A stretch of DNA of 64,000 nt from Desulfatiglans anilini DSM 4660 (GTDB lineage: Bacteria; Desulfobacterota; DSM-4660; Desulfatiglandales; Desulfatiglandaceae): NCBI RefSeq assembly GCF_000422285.1, contig NZ_AULM01000001.1, forward strand, positions 248,001 to 312,000, in the 5' to 3' direction. Position numbers and translations under genes: made by a program. Of the stretch, positions 25,479-33,899 are shown piece by piece; positions within the stretch are counted from its first letter, which is position 1, and each line of letters begins with the position of its first letter. The notes below the pieces were generated by a model. That model saw only the letters and a program-made list of their open reading frames with translations. It was not told the origin of the DNA and searched no databases.

Positions 25479-25706
25479 TCAAGGGAGGTCGGTGAGATCC
25501 GCCATCTCTCGAAGGAGGGTCAGGGCCGCCATGGCCTCCTTCTCGTCGATCCGATGGATGGCAAATCCGGCGTGGACGATCACGTAATCTCCCACCTGAG
25601 CGTCATCGAGCAGAAGGAGGCTTGTCTGTCGTTGGGTTCCATCCAGATCGATGACGGCCGTTCGATCGTGGATCTGAATGATCTTTGCTGGGATGGCCAG
25701 GCACAT
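25479..25706 (-). CDS. hypC: Hydrogenase maturation chaperone HypC/HupF family
   Basis: The 75-residue protein begins MCLAIPAKIIQ. Cys2 is the essential ligand of HypC, which carries the iron-cyanide-carbonyl unit with HypD and docks on the hydrogenase large-subunit precursor. I place the start at 25706 because the family needs Met-Cys at the N-terminus; an ATG three codons earlier is too close to the ribosome site. It is the last gene after hynB, hynA and the protease gene. hypA, B, D, E and F are not in the window. Confidence 0.93.
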   Translation of the reverse strand: MCLAIPAKIIQIHDRTAVIDLDGTQRQTSLLLLDDAQVGDYVIVHAGFAIHRIDEKEAMAALTLLREMADLTDLP

Positions 25707-25711
25707 GTCCG

Positions 25712-26209
25712 TCATTCTCCTCTCGCTTGGGGGACGCAGCCCAGCAGCTTGAGTTCAGCGAGGACCGCATCGACGAGTTCAGGGATTCGTTCTCGTACGG
25801 GTAGGGTGGGTTCGAGGCCGATCGACGCGATGTCGAGCGGTTCCACTCCCAGGATGACGGTCGAGGGAGGATCGCCGAGGACGCTCGCCAAAGCGAGCGC
25901 CTCGAGCAACCCCACTTGGTGAAGGGAGTTCTTTTGAAGGACCCGCCTGGGGATTTGTCCTCCCGCAAGGCGATAGAGAGTTCCCGGGGCACCCCCATTG
26001 CGAACGGCATCGATGACGATCAGATGCTTCGCTTCAGCGATGAAGCCCAGAAGATTCAGCCCCTGTACGCCCCCGTCCATGATTTCTACAGGAGGGTTGA
26101 AGGAATAGGCCTTTTCCAATGCAGCAATGGCGTGAATGCCGACCCCATCATCCGTGAGAAGGGGATTACCGACGCCAAGAACAAGGATAGGACTCTTTTG
26201 ATCCATCAT
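25712..26209 (-). CDS. hynD: Hydrogenase maturation endopeptidase (HyaD/HybD family)
   Basis: The 165-residue protein carries the family motif ILVLGVGNPLLTDDGVGI, a second acidic metal ligand region (VIDAVRNGG) and a His in SLHQVGLLEAL. Such nickel-recognising peptidases clip the C-terminal tail of the hydrogenase large subunit after nickel insertion. The expected substrate, HynA with a 15-residue tail, is encoded just upstream. The end of this gene lies 5 bases before the hypC start, so hypC translation is probably coupled to it. Confidence 0.93.
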   Translation of the reverse strand: MMDQKSPILVLGVGNPLLTDDGVGIHAIAALEKAYSFNPPVEIMDGGVQGLNLLGFIAEAKHLIVIDAVRNGGAPGTLYRLAGGQIPRRVLQKNSLHQVGLLEALALASVLGDPPSTVILGVEPLDIASIGLEPTLPVRERIPELVDAVLAELKLLGCVPQARGE

Positions 26210-26382
26210 TCAGTGAGGTCTCTCCCGGTGCCGAAAGGCTCAGTGGATCCTGTTTTACGCACGGGCGAAGCCGCGGAAGGCGCGCCCTTCGGAATCTGAA
26301 CGCGGCGCCGGCTGGTCAGGGTTGGCGCAGGTTTGCACCCCAAGCCGGGGAAAGGCATACACCCTGCAGCCGGGCTCCGCGG

Positions 26383-26420
26383 TTGACTGCCAGCTTCCAA
26401 TGGCGGAAACCGGCAGTCAA
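26383..26420 (-). other. Inverted repeat in the hynA-protease gap
   Basis: TTGACTGCC (26383-26391) and GGCAGTCAA (26412-26420) can pair across a 20-base loop. It lies in the 246-base gap after hynA, a possible mRNA processing or partial termination structure that would lower expression of the maturation genes relative to hynA. The rest of the gap holds nothing recognisable. Confidence 0.4.
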
Positions 26421-26455
26421 GAGGGTATTGTAGCGACCGTCGGAAGCCGAAGCAA

Positions 26456-28096
26456 TCACAGCACATGGATTTTGTAGACTTCGTTTGATCGGGGGTCGAT
26501 CATGTGCACAGCGCAGGCGATGCAGGGATCGAACGAATGCACGGTTCTCAAAACCTCCACGGGCCGTTTGGGATCGGCGACCGGTGTCCCGATCAACGCT
26601 TGTTCGACCGGTCCGAGCTTTCCATTGCTGCAGCGGGGCCCGAGATTCCAGGTGGATGGGACGACATATTGATAATTCTTTATTTTTTTGTCCTCGATTT
26701 CTATCCAGTGTCCCAGGGAGCCGCGCGGAACATCGTTGAGGCCGCAACCCGTCGCCTTGTCGGGCATGGTCCACGCCTGGTAGATGGTGTCCTGGCCCGC
26801 TTTCAGATTTTCCACCAGTTTCATGACCCAGCCCTCCATGGCGTCGCCTACCAGCACGGTTTCGAGGGCCCGCGCCGCAGTCCTGCCAAGAGTGGAAAAA
26901 AGGGCTGTGACGGGGACCCCCAATCGGGCAAGGGTGTCGTCAACTAGCTTCCGGGCGCTGTCCTTTCCCCTGGCGTATGCCACGAGCATCCTCGCCAGAG
27001 GGCCGACCTCGCATGGCTCGCCTTCATAACGCGGTGCCTTGATCCACGAGTAGCGGTTGTCGGGGTCGTAGTCGCCATGCTGGGGGGCGGTCTGTCCTTT
27101 ATATGGATGCTGATCGGTATTCCCCTCGTACCAGGAGTGGGAGATGTGTTCCGTGACCTTTTCCTGCTCCGCCGGTCTGACGGCGGCGATATCACGGTTC
27201 ATGATGACGCCCCGAGGCATGAATAGGCTCTCGGGTTCTTTTTCGCCTTCGGGAAAGTCGCCCCAGGCGAGGAAGTTGGAAGTGCCTCCCAGCGCAGCCC
27301 AATCTTTGTAAAAGGACCCGATCGCGAGGATGTCGGAAAGATAAACATTCCTGACGAAGGTTTGCGTCTCCTTCCAGAGATAGAGGAATTCGGCAATCCG
27401 ATCTGGAGTGAGGTCCATGGCGCAGGTGATTCCACCGACCACCAGGGACTGCAGATGCGGGTTCTTGGCACCGAAGATCGCGTGCATTTGGGCGGCCTTG
27501 GCTTGCAGGCGCAAGGCCTCGAGGTAATGAGAGACCGCCATCAGGTTGGCTTCCGGTGGGAGGGCGTAGGCCGAATGCCCCCAATAGGCATTGTTGAATG
27601 GCCCCAACTGGCCGCTCTCCACAAAGGTCTTGATGCGCTCCTGGACTTGTTTGAAATAGGCAGTCCCCCCCCATCGTGCCTGGCTCACGTTTTCAGCGAG
27701 GGCAGCGGTTTTTTGCGGGTCGGCTTTCAATGCACTCAGTATGTCGACCCAATCCAGGGCATGGAGATGATAGAAGTGAATGATGTGGTCGTGCTGGTAC
27801 TGGGTTCCATGGAGAAGATTCCGGAGGATGCGTGCGTTTTCAGGGACCTCGACACCTACGGCCGCTTCGATCGCCCGGATGGAGGCGAGATAGTGCACAT
27901 AGGTGCAGACGCCGCAGGATCGCTGTGTAAAAAGAGGGGCATCCCGCGGGTCCCTTCCCTTGAGGATCATCTCGATGCCTCTAAACATCTGCCCGGAACT
28001 CCAGGCATTGACGACCTTCCCGTCAGCGATTTCCACTTCGATCCGCAGGTGGCCTTCAATCCGGGTGACAGGATCGATGGTGATTCGTTTGGCCAT
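26456..28096 (-). CDS. hynA: Periplasmic [NiFe] hydrogenase large subunit
   Basis: The 546-residue subunit holds the Ni-Fe site, with ligands Cys61 and Cys64 (RSCGVC) and Cys525 and Cys528 (DPCIACAVH). All four are TGC or TGT Cys codons, so it is [NiFe], not [NiFeSe]. Maturation should cut after His531, releasing a 15-residue tail starting MIDPRS. Start ATG 28096 has AAAGGAG 6 bases upstream, and MAKRITIDPVTRIEGH is a typical N-terminus. It has no signal peptide and is exported with the Tat-bearing small subunit. It is separated from hynB by an unusual 482-base gap filled by repeat copy C. Confidence 0.96.
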   Translation of the reverse strand: MAKRITIDPVTRIEGHLRIEVEIADGKVVNAWSSGQMFRGIEMILKGRDPRDAPLFTQRSCGVCTYVHYLASIRAIEAAVGVEVPENARILRNLLHGTQYQHDHIIHFYHLHALDWVDILSALKADPQKTAALAENVSQARWGGTAYFKQVQERIKTFVESGQLGPFNNAYWGHSAYALPPEANLMAVSHYLEALRLQAKAAQMHAIFGAKNPHLQSLVVGGITCAMDLTPDRIAEFLYLWKETQTFVRNVYLSDILAIGSFYKDWAALGGTSNFLAWGDFPEGEKEPESLFMPRGVIMNRDIAAVRPAEQEKVTEHISHSWYEGNTDQHPYKGQTAPQHGDYDPDNRYSWIKAPRYEGEPCEVGPLARMLVAYARGKDSARKLVDDTLARLGVPVTALFSTLGRTAARALETVLVGDAMEGWVMKLVENLKAGQDTIYQAWTMPDKATGCGLNDVPRGSLGHWIEIEDKKIKNYQYVVPSTWNLGPRCSNGKLGPVEQALIGTPVADPKRPVEVLRTVHSFDPCIACAVHMIDPRSNEVYKIHVL

Positions 28097-28199
28097 GGCG
28101 ACTCCTTTCAAGATAAGGGCGGTTGAACGCGGGAGATATTCCGTGAACTTCGAGTGTTCAAGCGGCAGCCGGCCCCGCTCGAGTATCTGCTTCTAAACA

Positions 28200-28473
28200 G
28201 TTTCCGTCCGGAAATGGTCTTTTTGTCCAATCTCGGCGTCAATCTGCACGTTTGCTCGTGCGGCGACCTCCAGGTCGCCTCCGCGCAAAGGCTGGATTTG
28301 CTCAACTTTGGCCAAACCGGGACCCGCCGCGAAGCGGTGGGACGGAGCACCCGAAGGGTGTGAAGAAACCGGGCCTCCCCGAAGGGGCGGGACTAGGCAC
28401 GCGTAACGTGTGAAGAAAAACCCTCATTTCCGGCCTGGAAACGACCTCGTTTTCAAAGGTTGATTTCCGGATG
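28200..28473 (+). repeat. Dispersed intergenic repeat, copy C, split by a 102-bp insertion
   Basis: The 141-bp core is present as two parts, 28200-28316 (starting GTTTCCGTCCGGAAATGG) and 28419-28442 (ending CATTTCCGGCCTGGAAAC). These add up to exactly 141 bp, the length of copies B and D. The central palindrome GGCGACCTCCAGGTCGCC is intact. The extension to 28473 (GTTTTCAAAGGTTGATTTCC) is almost that of copy D. It sits between hynB and hynA. Confidence 0.85.
28317..28418 (+). repeat. Two tandem hairpin units nested in repeat copy C
   Basis: Unit 1 (28317-28368, 52 bp) and unit 2 (28369-28418, 50 bp) both begin CCGGG and end TGTGAAGAAA. Each contains two small hairpins: in unit 1 around CCGCGAAGCGG and CACCCGAAGGGTG (28348-28360), in unit 2 CCCCGAAGGGG (28377-28387) and CACGCGTAACGTGTG (28398-28412). 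The loops are GAA- or TAA-like. The stem sequences differ between units while the framework is kept, as expected of structure-conserved elements. Confidence 0.75.
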
Positions 28474-28578
28474 ATCTAAATGACCGCTTCTGTGGTCATG
28501 ACGATTTTCACGCCTGAACCAAAGTCTCTGGTTATTTCACCCATTCCTGAGGCGTGTCCGGAAACCCCGCGCGAGACA

Positions 28579-29526
28579 TTAAAGCGGTTCGAAGAAGGGG
28601 CCCTTTTCGTCCCAGAATCCGGGCTCGCTGCAACCGATACAGGGATGGCCGGCCTCCACCGGCCAGCTGGTGCCGGCATTGAACTTTGCAGTCGGGCAGT
28701 TGTTGTACGTATCCGGCCCTTTGCAGCCCATCTTGTAGAGGCAGTAACCCATCTTGGCTTCCGGGGATCCGAATGATTCCACGTACTCGTCGTTTTCGTA
28801 ATGAGAGCGCCTGGGACACTGATCATGGATGGTGCGACCGTAGGCGAAAAGCGGACGCCCCTTTTCGTCCAGGTCCGGAAGCTGGCCGAGCAGGAGGTAG
28901 TTGACTACGGTTCCGACGAAATTGACAGGGTTCGGCGGGCAGCCAGGGATGTTGAGGGTCTTGATGCCCAAGGCGTCGCCGACACCCTTGTATCCGCCGG
29001 GATTCGGGGCGGCCGCCTGGATGCCGCCGAAGCTGGAGCAGGTCCCGATGCAAATAACGGAGGCGGCTTTGCGGCAGACATCGTTTGCGATTTCGAGGAA
29101 GGTCCTGCCAGCGATCTTTCCGTAGGCCCCATTGTGGGCGGTGGCCACAGCGCCTTCCACCACGCAGAGAAATTGCCCCTCATACTTTTTGACGGCGGCC
29201 TGCAGGTTGTCTTCGGCCTGATGACCGGCTGCAGCCATGATCGTTTCATGGTACTCCATGGAAAGGATCTCCATGAGCAGATCGTCGATCCAAGGATATT
29301 GTGATCTCAGAACCGCCTCCGAGCATCCCGTGCACTCGGCCAAGTGGAGCCATACGACGGGTGGCCTCTGCTTCGGGGCGGCGAAGACCTCTGCCACCTT
29401 CGGCACGAAAGAGGCTGAAAGCCCCATGGTTGCGGTCAGCATCCCGCAGTAGCGCATGAAATCGCGCCGGGAGATCGATCTCGCAGCCAGTCTGTCGTAG
29501 AAATCCCGTTTAAGCTGTTGATCCAT
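28579..29526 (-). CDS. hynB: Periplasmic [NiFe] hydrogenase small subunit (Tat-exported)
   Basis: The 315-residue precursor has a twin-arginine signal SISRRDFMRYCG (Arg20-Arg21) followed by a hydrophobic stretch ending near residue 50 (VFAAP). The mature part carries the cluster ligands: CTGCSEA and CIGTCSSFGG with GCPPNP for the proximal [4Fe-4S] cluster, then the CPRRSHYENDEYVE, CLYKMGCKGP and CIGCSEPGFWD regions for the medial and distal clusters. The His in CPRRSH is a likely distal-cluster ligand. It starts with GGAGGTGACTG just upstream and is the first hydrogenase gene of the operon. Confidence 0.96.
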   Translation of the reverse strand: MDQQLKRDFYDRLAARSISRRDFMRYCGMLTATMGLSASFVPKVAEVFAAPKQRPPVVWLHLAECTGCSEAVLRSQYPWIDDLLMEILSMEYHETIMAAAGHQAEDNLQAAVKKYEGQFLCVVEGAVATAHNGAYGKIAGRTFLEIANDVCRKAASVICIGTCSSFGGIQAAAPNPGGYKGVGDALGIKTLNIPGCPPNPVNFVGTVVNYLLLGQLPDLDEKGRPLFAYGRTIHDQCPRRSHYENDEYVESFGSPEAKMGYCLYKMGCKGPDTYNNCPTAKFNAGTSWPVEAGHPCIGCSEPGFWDEKGPFFEPL

Positions 29527-29698
29527 GATCAGTCACCTCCTGATGAGTAGAATGTTGCATGTCGCGGGGAACTGCATCCGAATCGCGAGACTCCGTAAAA
29601 AGCACACAGGGGGGCTGTTTAGAAGGGGGCATTCGAAGATCATTGCCCGGGACGACCAAGACGCCAATCCCCTGGGAAGGGTCTTTTTCCCGGTATCA

Positions 29699-29714
29699 AA
29701 GGGATCAATCCCTT
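29699..29714. promoter_or_regulatory. 16-bp palindrome upstream of hynB
   Basis: AAGGGATCAATCCCTT has 7-base perfect arms around a 2-base centre, about 175 bases upstream of the hynB start. It could be an operator; no regulator is identified. Confidence 0.35.
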
Positions 29715-30027
29715 GTGCCGACGGGGCTTGCAGCCTGCTGGACAAGGAACCGCCTGTGGATTGACACCGAGACAGGCAAAATGGCCACTTCTGCACACAA
29801 ATTCGCTCTGCACGGAGAAGGGGAGGGGCATCGCCTCAGATTTCTCCTCAAAGGGCTTTTTTAGATCTATCAGCAAAATTGGAATCGCTGTGCATGGCTC
29901 CTTTGTTCCGTGTAAAAAACCCGATTCAGGAGAATGCTACAGGTAAGACTCAAACCGCCTGGGAGGGCCTGCTGGGGGGGGCTGAAAACGGCCCAGGATG
30001 GGAGTCGTTTATGGCGGTTCAATCACT

Positions 30028-30064
30028 GGATAACACTGTTATCCGAGGCCGAAAAAAAAGTCAA
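30028..30064 (-). promoter_or_regulatory. Palindrome overlapping a possible promoter in the hynB/sensor-operon gap
   Basis: GGATAACACTGTTATCC (30028-30044) has 7-base perfect arms around a 3-base centre. On the minus strand TTGACT (30064-30059) lies 17 bases before TAACAG inside this palindrome, so the site could cover the -10 region of a promoter reading towards hynB. On the plus strand an AT-rich block with TATAAT follows (around 30085-30095) but lacks a matching -35. Confidence 0.35.
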
Positions 30065-30482
30065 GAGTATCCATCGAAATTTTATTATAATTTGATGCTA
30101 TGCGCTTTTTATCCCATCGATTCCGCAAATGGCAGATGCCCCGGCCGGGCAGAGAGGACCCCTTCCCACCCCCGGCCTGGAGAAAGGCTTCCGGATGGGC
30201 GTGCCCGTTTCGGCAGGTCTGACACGAACGGCTCCAGGGTTGCGAAGAATGCCTGAACGAGGCGCAGCATGAACGGCAGGGGTTGTCTTGGAAACCGGCT
30301 CGCGCCGGGCATTTCCCGATGGACATCCAGAGGGGACAGAACCTGGTTTCGGGTGAAGCCCGGGCCGGGTTTGCATGCTCCGGTCAAACGGCAGCGCCCG
30401 GACGGCTCCGGGGAGTCTCCGCGCGGCGGATTGCGCCCAGGATTGAAACGCAGTGGGCGTGAGAGGCATTGGAGGGGGCATC

Positions 30483-31742
30483 ATGGCACGGTCGATCAGG
30501 TTTTGTCTCAGATGGGCCCTTTTTATGGGGATCTTCATGTTTGCGGCCGGTTGCGATGCACCGTTAGGGGTGGCCGATCGGCCGCCGGCGTCTTACCAGG
30601 TCGATGAGACGAGGATCCTCCTGGGTTCTTCGCTGGCCCTGGGAGGTCATGCGGGTTACCTGGGCACCCAGACCCTGCATGGCGCGCTCGCGTATCTCCA
30701 TCATGTCAACGAGCGTGGCGGTGTGCATGGCCGCCGGATCGAACTGATCGCTTATGACGATGGCTACGATCCGCCGCGCTGCGTCGCCAACACCCAGAAG
30801 CTGATTATCGAGGACCGGGTTTTCGCGCTTTTCTGTTATGTCGGTACGCCTACGACGGTCAAAATCGTGCCTCTGGTTGAAAAGGCGCGGATCCCTCTTG
30901 TGGGCATGTTTACGGGGGCTTATGCGCTGCGTGAACCGGTGAACCGTTACCTCTTCAATGTGAGGGCTTCCTACTACCAGGAGACGGCCGCCGCCGTGAA
31001 GCATCTGGTCGGCGATCTGGGCATTCGGCGTATCGCCGTGTTCTATCAGTACGACGCCTATGGTTTCGACGGCCTCAAAGGAACGGAACTGGCCCTGCGG
31101 GCATACGGGTTGACGCCCGTTGCCCGGGGATCCTATATCCGGGGGACTCTCGACGTGGAAGAGGGGCTTGCAAGGATCAAGGAGAGCGCCGCCGAGGCGG
31201 TCGTGATGATCGGCACCTACGAGCCCTGCGCCCGGTTCGTCCGGGAGGCGAGAGCAGATGAATTCAACCCCCTCTTCTACAACGTCTCGTTTGTCGGCGC
31301 CGATGAACTTGCCCGGCGGCTTGGCCCGGATGGGGACGGGGTGATAGTCAGCCAGGTCGTTCCGCCGCCTGAATCGGTCGAGATGCAGGCCCTTCTTCCG
31401 GGTGTCGCAGAATATGTGCGGTGTCTCGCCCGATTTTTCCCGGAAGACAAGCCGAATTTCGTCAGTTTGGAGGGTTACATCAACGCGAGGGTCCTGGTCG
31501 AGGGCCTGGAGCGGGCGGGCAGGGATGTCGACCGGGAGTCTTTCATCGATGCGGTCGAGACGATCAGGGATTGGGATATTGGGATCGCGAACACCATATC
31601 TTTCAGCCCGACGGACCACCAAGCGCTCGAAGAGGTCTACTTCACCCGTATCGAGGACGAGTCCTTTCACCTGATTTCGGACTGGCAGGTTGCCGGGTCG
31701 GCGAACCCCCCTTCCGTGAAGAGGCATTCAGCGGAAGAATGA
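30483..31742 (+). CDS. LivJ-like periplasmic binding lipoprotein (sensor operon)
   Basis: The 419-residue protein has a lipoprotein signal ending FMFAAGC with Cys24 as the lipidation site. The rest is a type I periplasmic binding fold (Peripla_BP_6): ILLGSSLALGGHAGYLGTQT, LIAYDDGYDPPRCVANTQKLI, VFALFCYVGTPT and GYINARVLVEGLERAG are typical of branched-chain amino acid/urea-type receptors. No permease or ATPase genes follow. Instead it overlaps a histidine kinase gene by 4 bases, so it is probably a ligand receptor for signalling, not transport. The start ATG at 30483 follows GGAGGGGGC. The ligand is unknown. Confidence 0.9.
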   Translation: MARSIRFCLRWALFMGIFMFAAGCDAPLGVADRPPASYQVDETRILLGSSLALGGHAGYLGTQTLHGALAYLHHVNERGGVHGRRIELIAYDDGYDPPRCVANTQKLIIEDRVFALFCYVGTPTTVKIVPLVEKARIPLVGMFTGAYALREPVNRYLFNVRASYYQETAAAVKHLVGDLGIRRIAVFYQYDAYGFDGLKGTELALRAYGLTPVARGSYIRGTLDVEEGLARIKESAAEAVVMIGTYEPCARFVREARADEFNPLFYNVSFVGADELARRLGPDGDGVIVSQVVPPPESVEMQALLPGVAEYVRCLARFFPEDKPNFVSLEGYINARVLVEGLERAGRDVDRESFIDAVETIRDWDIGIANTISFSPTDHQALEEVYFTRIEDESFHLISDWQVAGSANPPSVKRHSAEE

Positions 31743-33757
31743 TGGAGCGATTCGAAAATATCAGCCTCAAGAACAAGATCCTCTATTCGATTCTTGCCAT
31801 CATCTTGATGATGAGTTTTGGCAGCGCCCTGGTGACGCGGACGGTCCTGGTATCGAGCATGACCGAAGAACTCCGGCAGAGAGGCGTCGCTATTGCACGG
31901 GGTGTCGCCGATACGGGCCGGAGCTTTATTCTGACGGAAGATTATCCCAACCTCATCAGCCTTCTTTTCGATGCGGCCAGGCTCGAAGAGCGCAGGCAGT
32001 TGATCGCCTACATCTTCATCCTCGATGACGGGCATAACGTCATCGCCCACAATTTCATCCGTCCCTTTCCGGAAGGTCTTGCCGGTGCGAATGTCGTGAA
32101 GGCCGGCGAGAATTACAGCATACGCCTCCTGAATCTGGAGGGGATGAGCGCCTATGACATCGGAGTCCCGATCCTCGAGGGCATCTACGAGATCGGTGCA
32201 GTTCATGTGGGTCTGGACAAAAATTACATAGATGGTGTCATCGCCAATCTGCGGATGACCTATCTCGGGATTCTTTCTTCCATCGTGGTGATTTTTTTCC
32301 TGGTCAGCCGGTGGCTCTCCAAGTACATCACACGCCCGATCTGGGAGTTGACACAACTGGCGGACGAAATCAGCCGGGGAAATCTCGATGTCAAGTCGCA
32401 CCTGGGAAGCCGTCCGCGATGCTGGGAGCAACTTCGATGCCGGGAATACAGCTGTCCGGCCCATCACAATATCGAGGTCCCCTGCTGGTATGTCGACGGG
32501 ACCGAATTCATGGAGAAGGCGGCCTCCAAATTCCCCGAAAAGCTTCAGGTGTGTTATGACTGTGTCGTCTACAAGCGGCGGGCTCGCGACGAGGTCAAGC
32601 AGTTGGCCGATTCGCTGATGAACATGACCTTCCGGCTCAAGGCCTCGCAGGAGCGGCTGCAGGAATCCGAGGAGAAATACCGCTCCCTTTTCACGAGCGG
32701 CCCCAACCCGATCTTCGTGCTCGACCGGGAAACCCTGGATATACTGGACGCCAACCCCAGCGCCGAGGAAGTCTATGGATACGGGCGCCATGAACTGATC
32801 GGGCGCTCGTTTGCCGCCCTGGCCTGCCGCAGGGATGGACAGCCGGAAATCGAACATTTCCGGCCCGATGCCGAGGGTCATGTGAAACGGTCCTACTCGA
32901 AGGTCTGCCATTTCAGAAAGGGCGGAGATCCTTTTTTTGTCAATATTCATGCCGTACCATCCAAGGTCCAGGATCGGGACGTGATGATTGCCGCTGTCAC
33001 CGATATTACGGAGATGCTCGAAAAGGATGCGCAGCTCATTCAGGCCAGCAAGATGAGCACGCTGGGGGAAATGTCCGCCGGCATCGCGCACGAATTGAAC
33101 CAGCCGCTGAACGCGATCAAGATGGGAAGCGAATTCCTCCAGATGATGCTCGAGAAAGGGGAAACCGTTCCGAAGCAGGATCTCGACTGCGTTGCGAAGG
33201 AGGTGAGTGAGCAGGTCGATCGTGCGACGGGCATCATCAAGCGCCTCAGAGAATTCGGCCGCAAGGCGGATTTCGCCCGCGAAATGATCGATATCAACCT
33301 GCCGATCCGTAATGTCTACGAAATGATCGAAAGGCAGCTGAGCATCCAGAACATCGAGATGGAGCTGGATCTGGCGGAAACCCTTCCGCTGATCTACGGC
33401 CACGTCAATCGGTTGGAGCAGGTCATCTTTAACCTGATCGCCAATGCACGGGATGCCATCAATCAGAAGCGGGAGTCGACCGGCTTTTCCGGGGAGAGGA
33501 AGATCCGGGTCCGCTCATTTCTGGATCAGGGGCAGGCCGCCGTAAGCATTTCCGATACCGGGAGCGGCATTCCGGAGGCGCTGCGCCGGCGGATTTTCGA
33601 CGCCTTCTTCACGACCAAGCGAATGGGCCAGGGGATGGGGCTCGGCCTCTCTATTTCTCAGGGGATCGTCAATGACTACGGCGGGGAGATTTCCTTCGAG
33701 AGTGAGGAAGGCGTCGGAACGACCTTTACCTTGACCTTTCCTCCCGCCAAGGATTGA
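31739..33757 (+). CDS. Two-CW sensor histidine kinase with HAMP and PAS (sensor operon)
   Basis: A 672-residue membrane kinase. TM1 (about 14-33) and TM2 (about 174-192) enclose a periplasmic sensor domain of about 140 residues. HAMP follows (about 193-222), then a cysteine-rich insert with Cys228, 234, 239, 249, 272 and 275 (CWE...C...CP...CW...C-x2-C) like the two-CW domain of Desulfobacterota. A PAS domain (about 310-430), the H-box with His451 in GIAHELNQPLNAIK, the N-box (FNLIANARDAI) and the G-boxes (SDTGSGIP, GMGLGLSIS) complete the kinase. Start at 31739 or 31742. It is the likely partner of the upstream lipoprotein. Confidence 0.93.
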   Translation: MMERFENISLKNKILYSILAIILMMSFGSALVTRTVLVSSMTEELRQRGVAIARGVADTGRSFILTEDYPNLISLLFDAARLEERRQLIAYIFILDDGHNVIAHNFIRPFPEGLAGANVVKAGENYSIRLLNLEGMSAYDIGVPILEGIYEIGAVHVGLDKNYIDGVIANLRMTYLGILSSIVVIFFLVSRWLSKYITRPIWELTQLADEISRGNLDVKSHLGSRPRCWEQLRCREYSCPAHHNIEVPCWYVDGTEFMEKAASKFPEKLQVCYDCVVYKRRARDEVKQLADSLMNMTFRLKASQERLQESEEKYRSLFTSGPNPIFVLDRETLDILDANPSAEEVYGYGRHELIGRSFAALACRRDGQPEIEHFRPDAEGHVKRSYSKVCHFRKGGDPFFVNIHAVPSKVQDRDVMIAAVTDITEMLEKDAQLIQASKMSTLGEMSAGIAHELNQPLNAIKMGSEFLQMMLEKGETVPKQDLDCVAKEVSEQVDRATGIIKRLREFGRKADFAREMIDINLPIRNVYEMIERQLSIQNIEMELDLAETLPLIYGHVNRLEQVIFNLIANARDAINQKRESTGFSGERKIRVRSFLDQGQAAVSISDTGSGIPEALRRRIFDAFFTTKRMGQGMGLGLSISQGIVNDYGGEISFESEEGVGTTFTLTFPPAKD

Positions 33758-33767
33758 CCTGGCCCCC

Positions 33768-33899
33768 ATGAGCATTGATATGCGGGAAACCATGTGGAAG
33801 GCGCTCGCTGACGCAATGCTGGTGCATCAGTCGGAGCGCGGAGGCGCGGCGGGGGTCTTCCGCCCGCCCGGCTGCCGGAAAGGGGATTCGATCCGGTGA
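33768..33899 (+). CDS. Possible 43-residue leader ORF before the RND-kinase gene
   Basis: ATG 33768 opens a 43-codon frame (MSIDMRETMWKALADAMLVH...) whose stop overlaps the ATG of the next gene, so it could couple translation. It has no ribosome site of its own and its second half is Arg/Pro/Gly-rich, so it may be chance. Confidence 0.25.
   Translation: MSIDMRETMWKALADAMLVHQSERGGAAGVFRPPGCRKGDSIR

Larger units (their letters stand above)
29527..30482. other. Large intergenic region between hynB and the sensor operon
   Basis: This 956-base divergent region contains the two palindromes described above and an AT-rich block (about 30050-30115). Reading frames within 30100-30480 have unconvincing composition, so I consider it non-coding. 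It should hold the promoters of both the hydrogenase operon and the sensor operon; I found no clear sigma-54 site. Confidence 0.5.

Noticed and set aside
26456-28096. Selenocysteine in the hydrogenase large subunit
   Set aside because: Both C-terminal metal-ligand codons (in DPCIACAVH) are TGC, not in-frame TGA, so it is a standard [NiFe] enzyme.
29650-29810. Sigma-54 promoter for the hydrogenase operon (TGGCCATTTTGCC and CGGCACAAGGGATTGAT on the minus strand)
   Set aside because: The spacing between the GG and GC elements is wrong in the first, and the second lacks the GC dinucleotide.
30098-30538. Minus-strand reading frames of 92-146 codons upstream of the sensor operon
   Set aside because: Composition is Arg/Pro/Gly-rich, no ribosome site or known motif is seen, and they overlap the start of the real lipoprotein gene.
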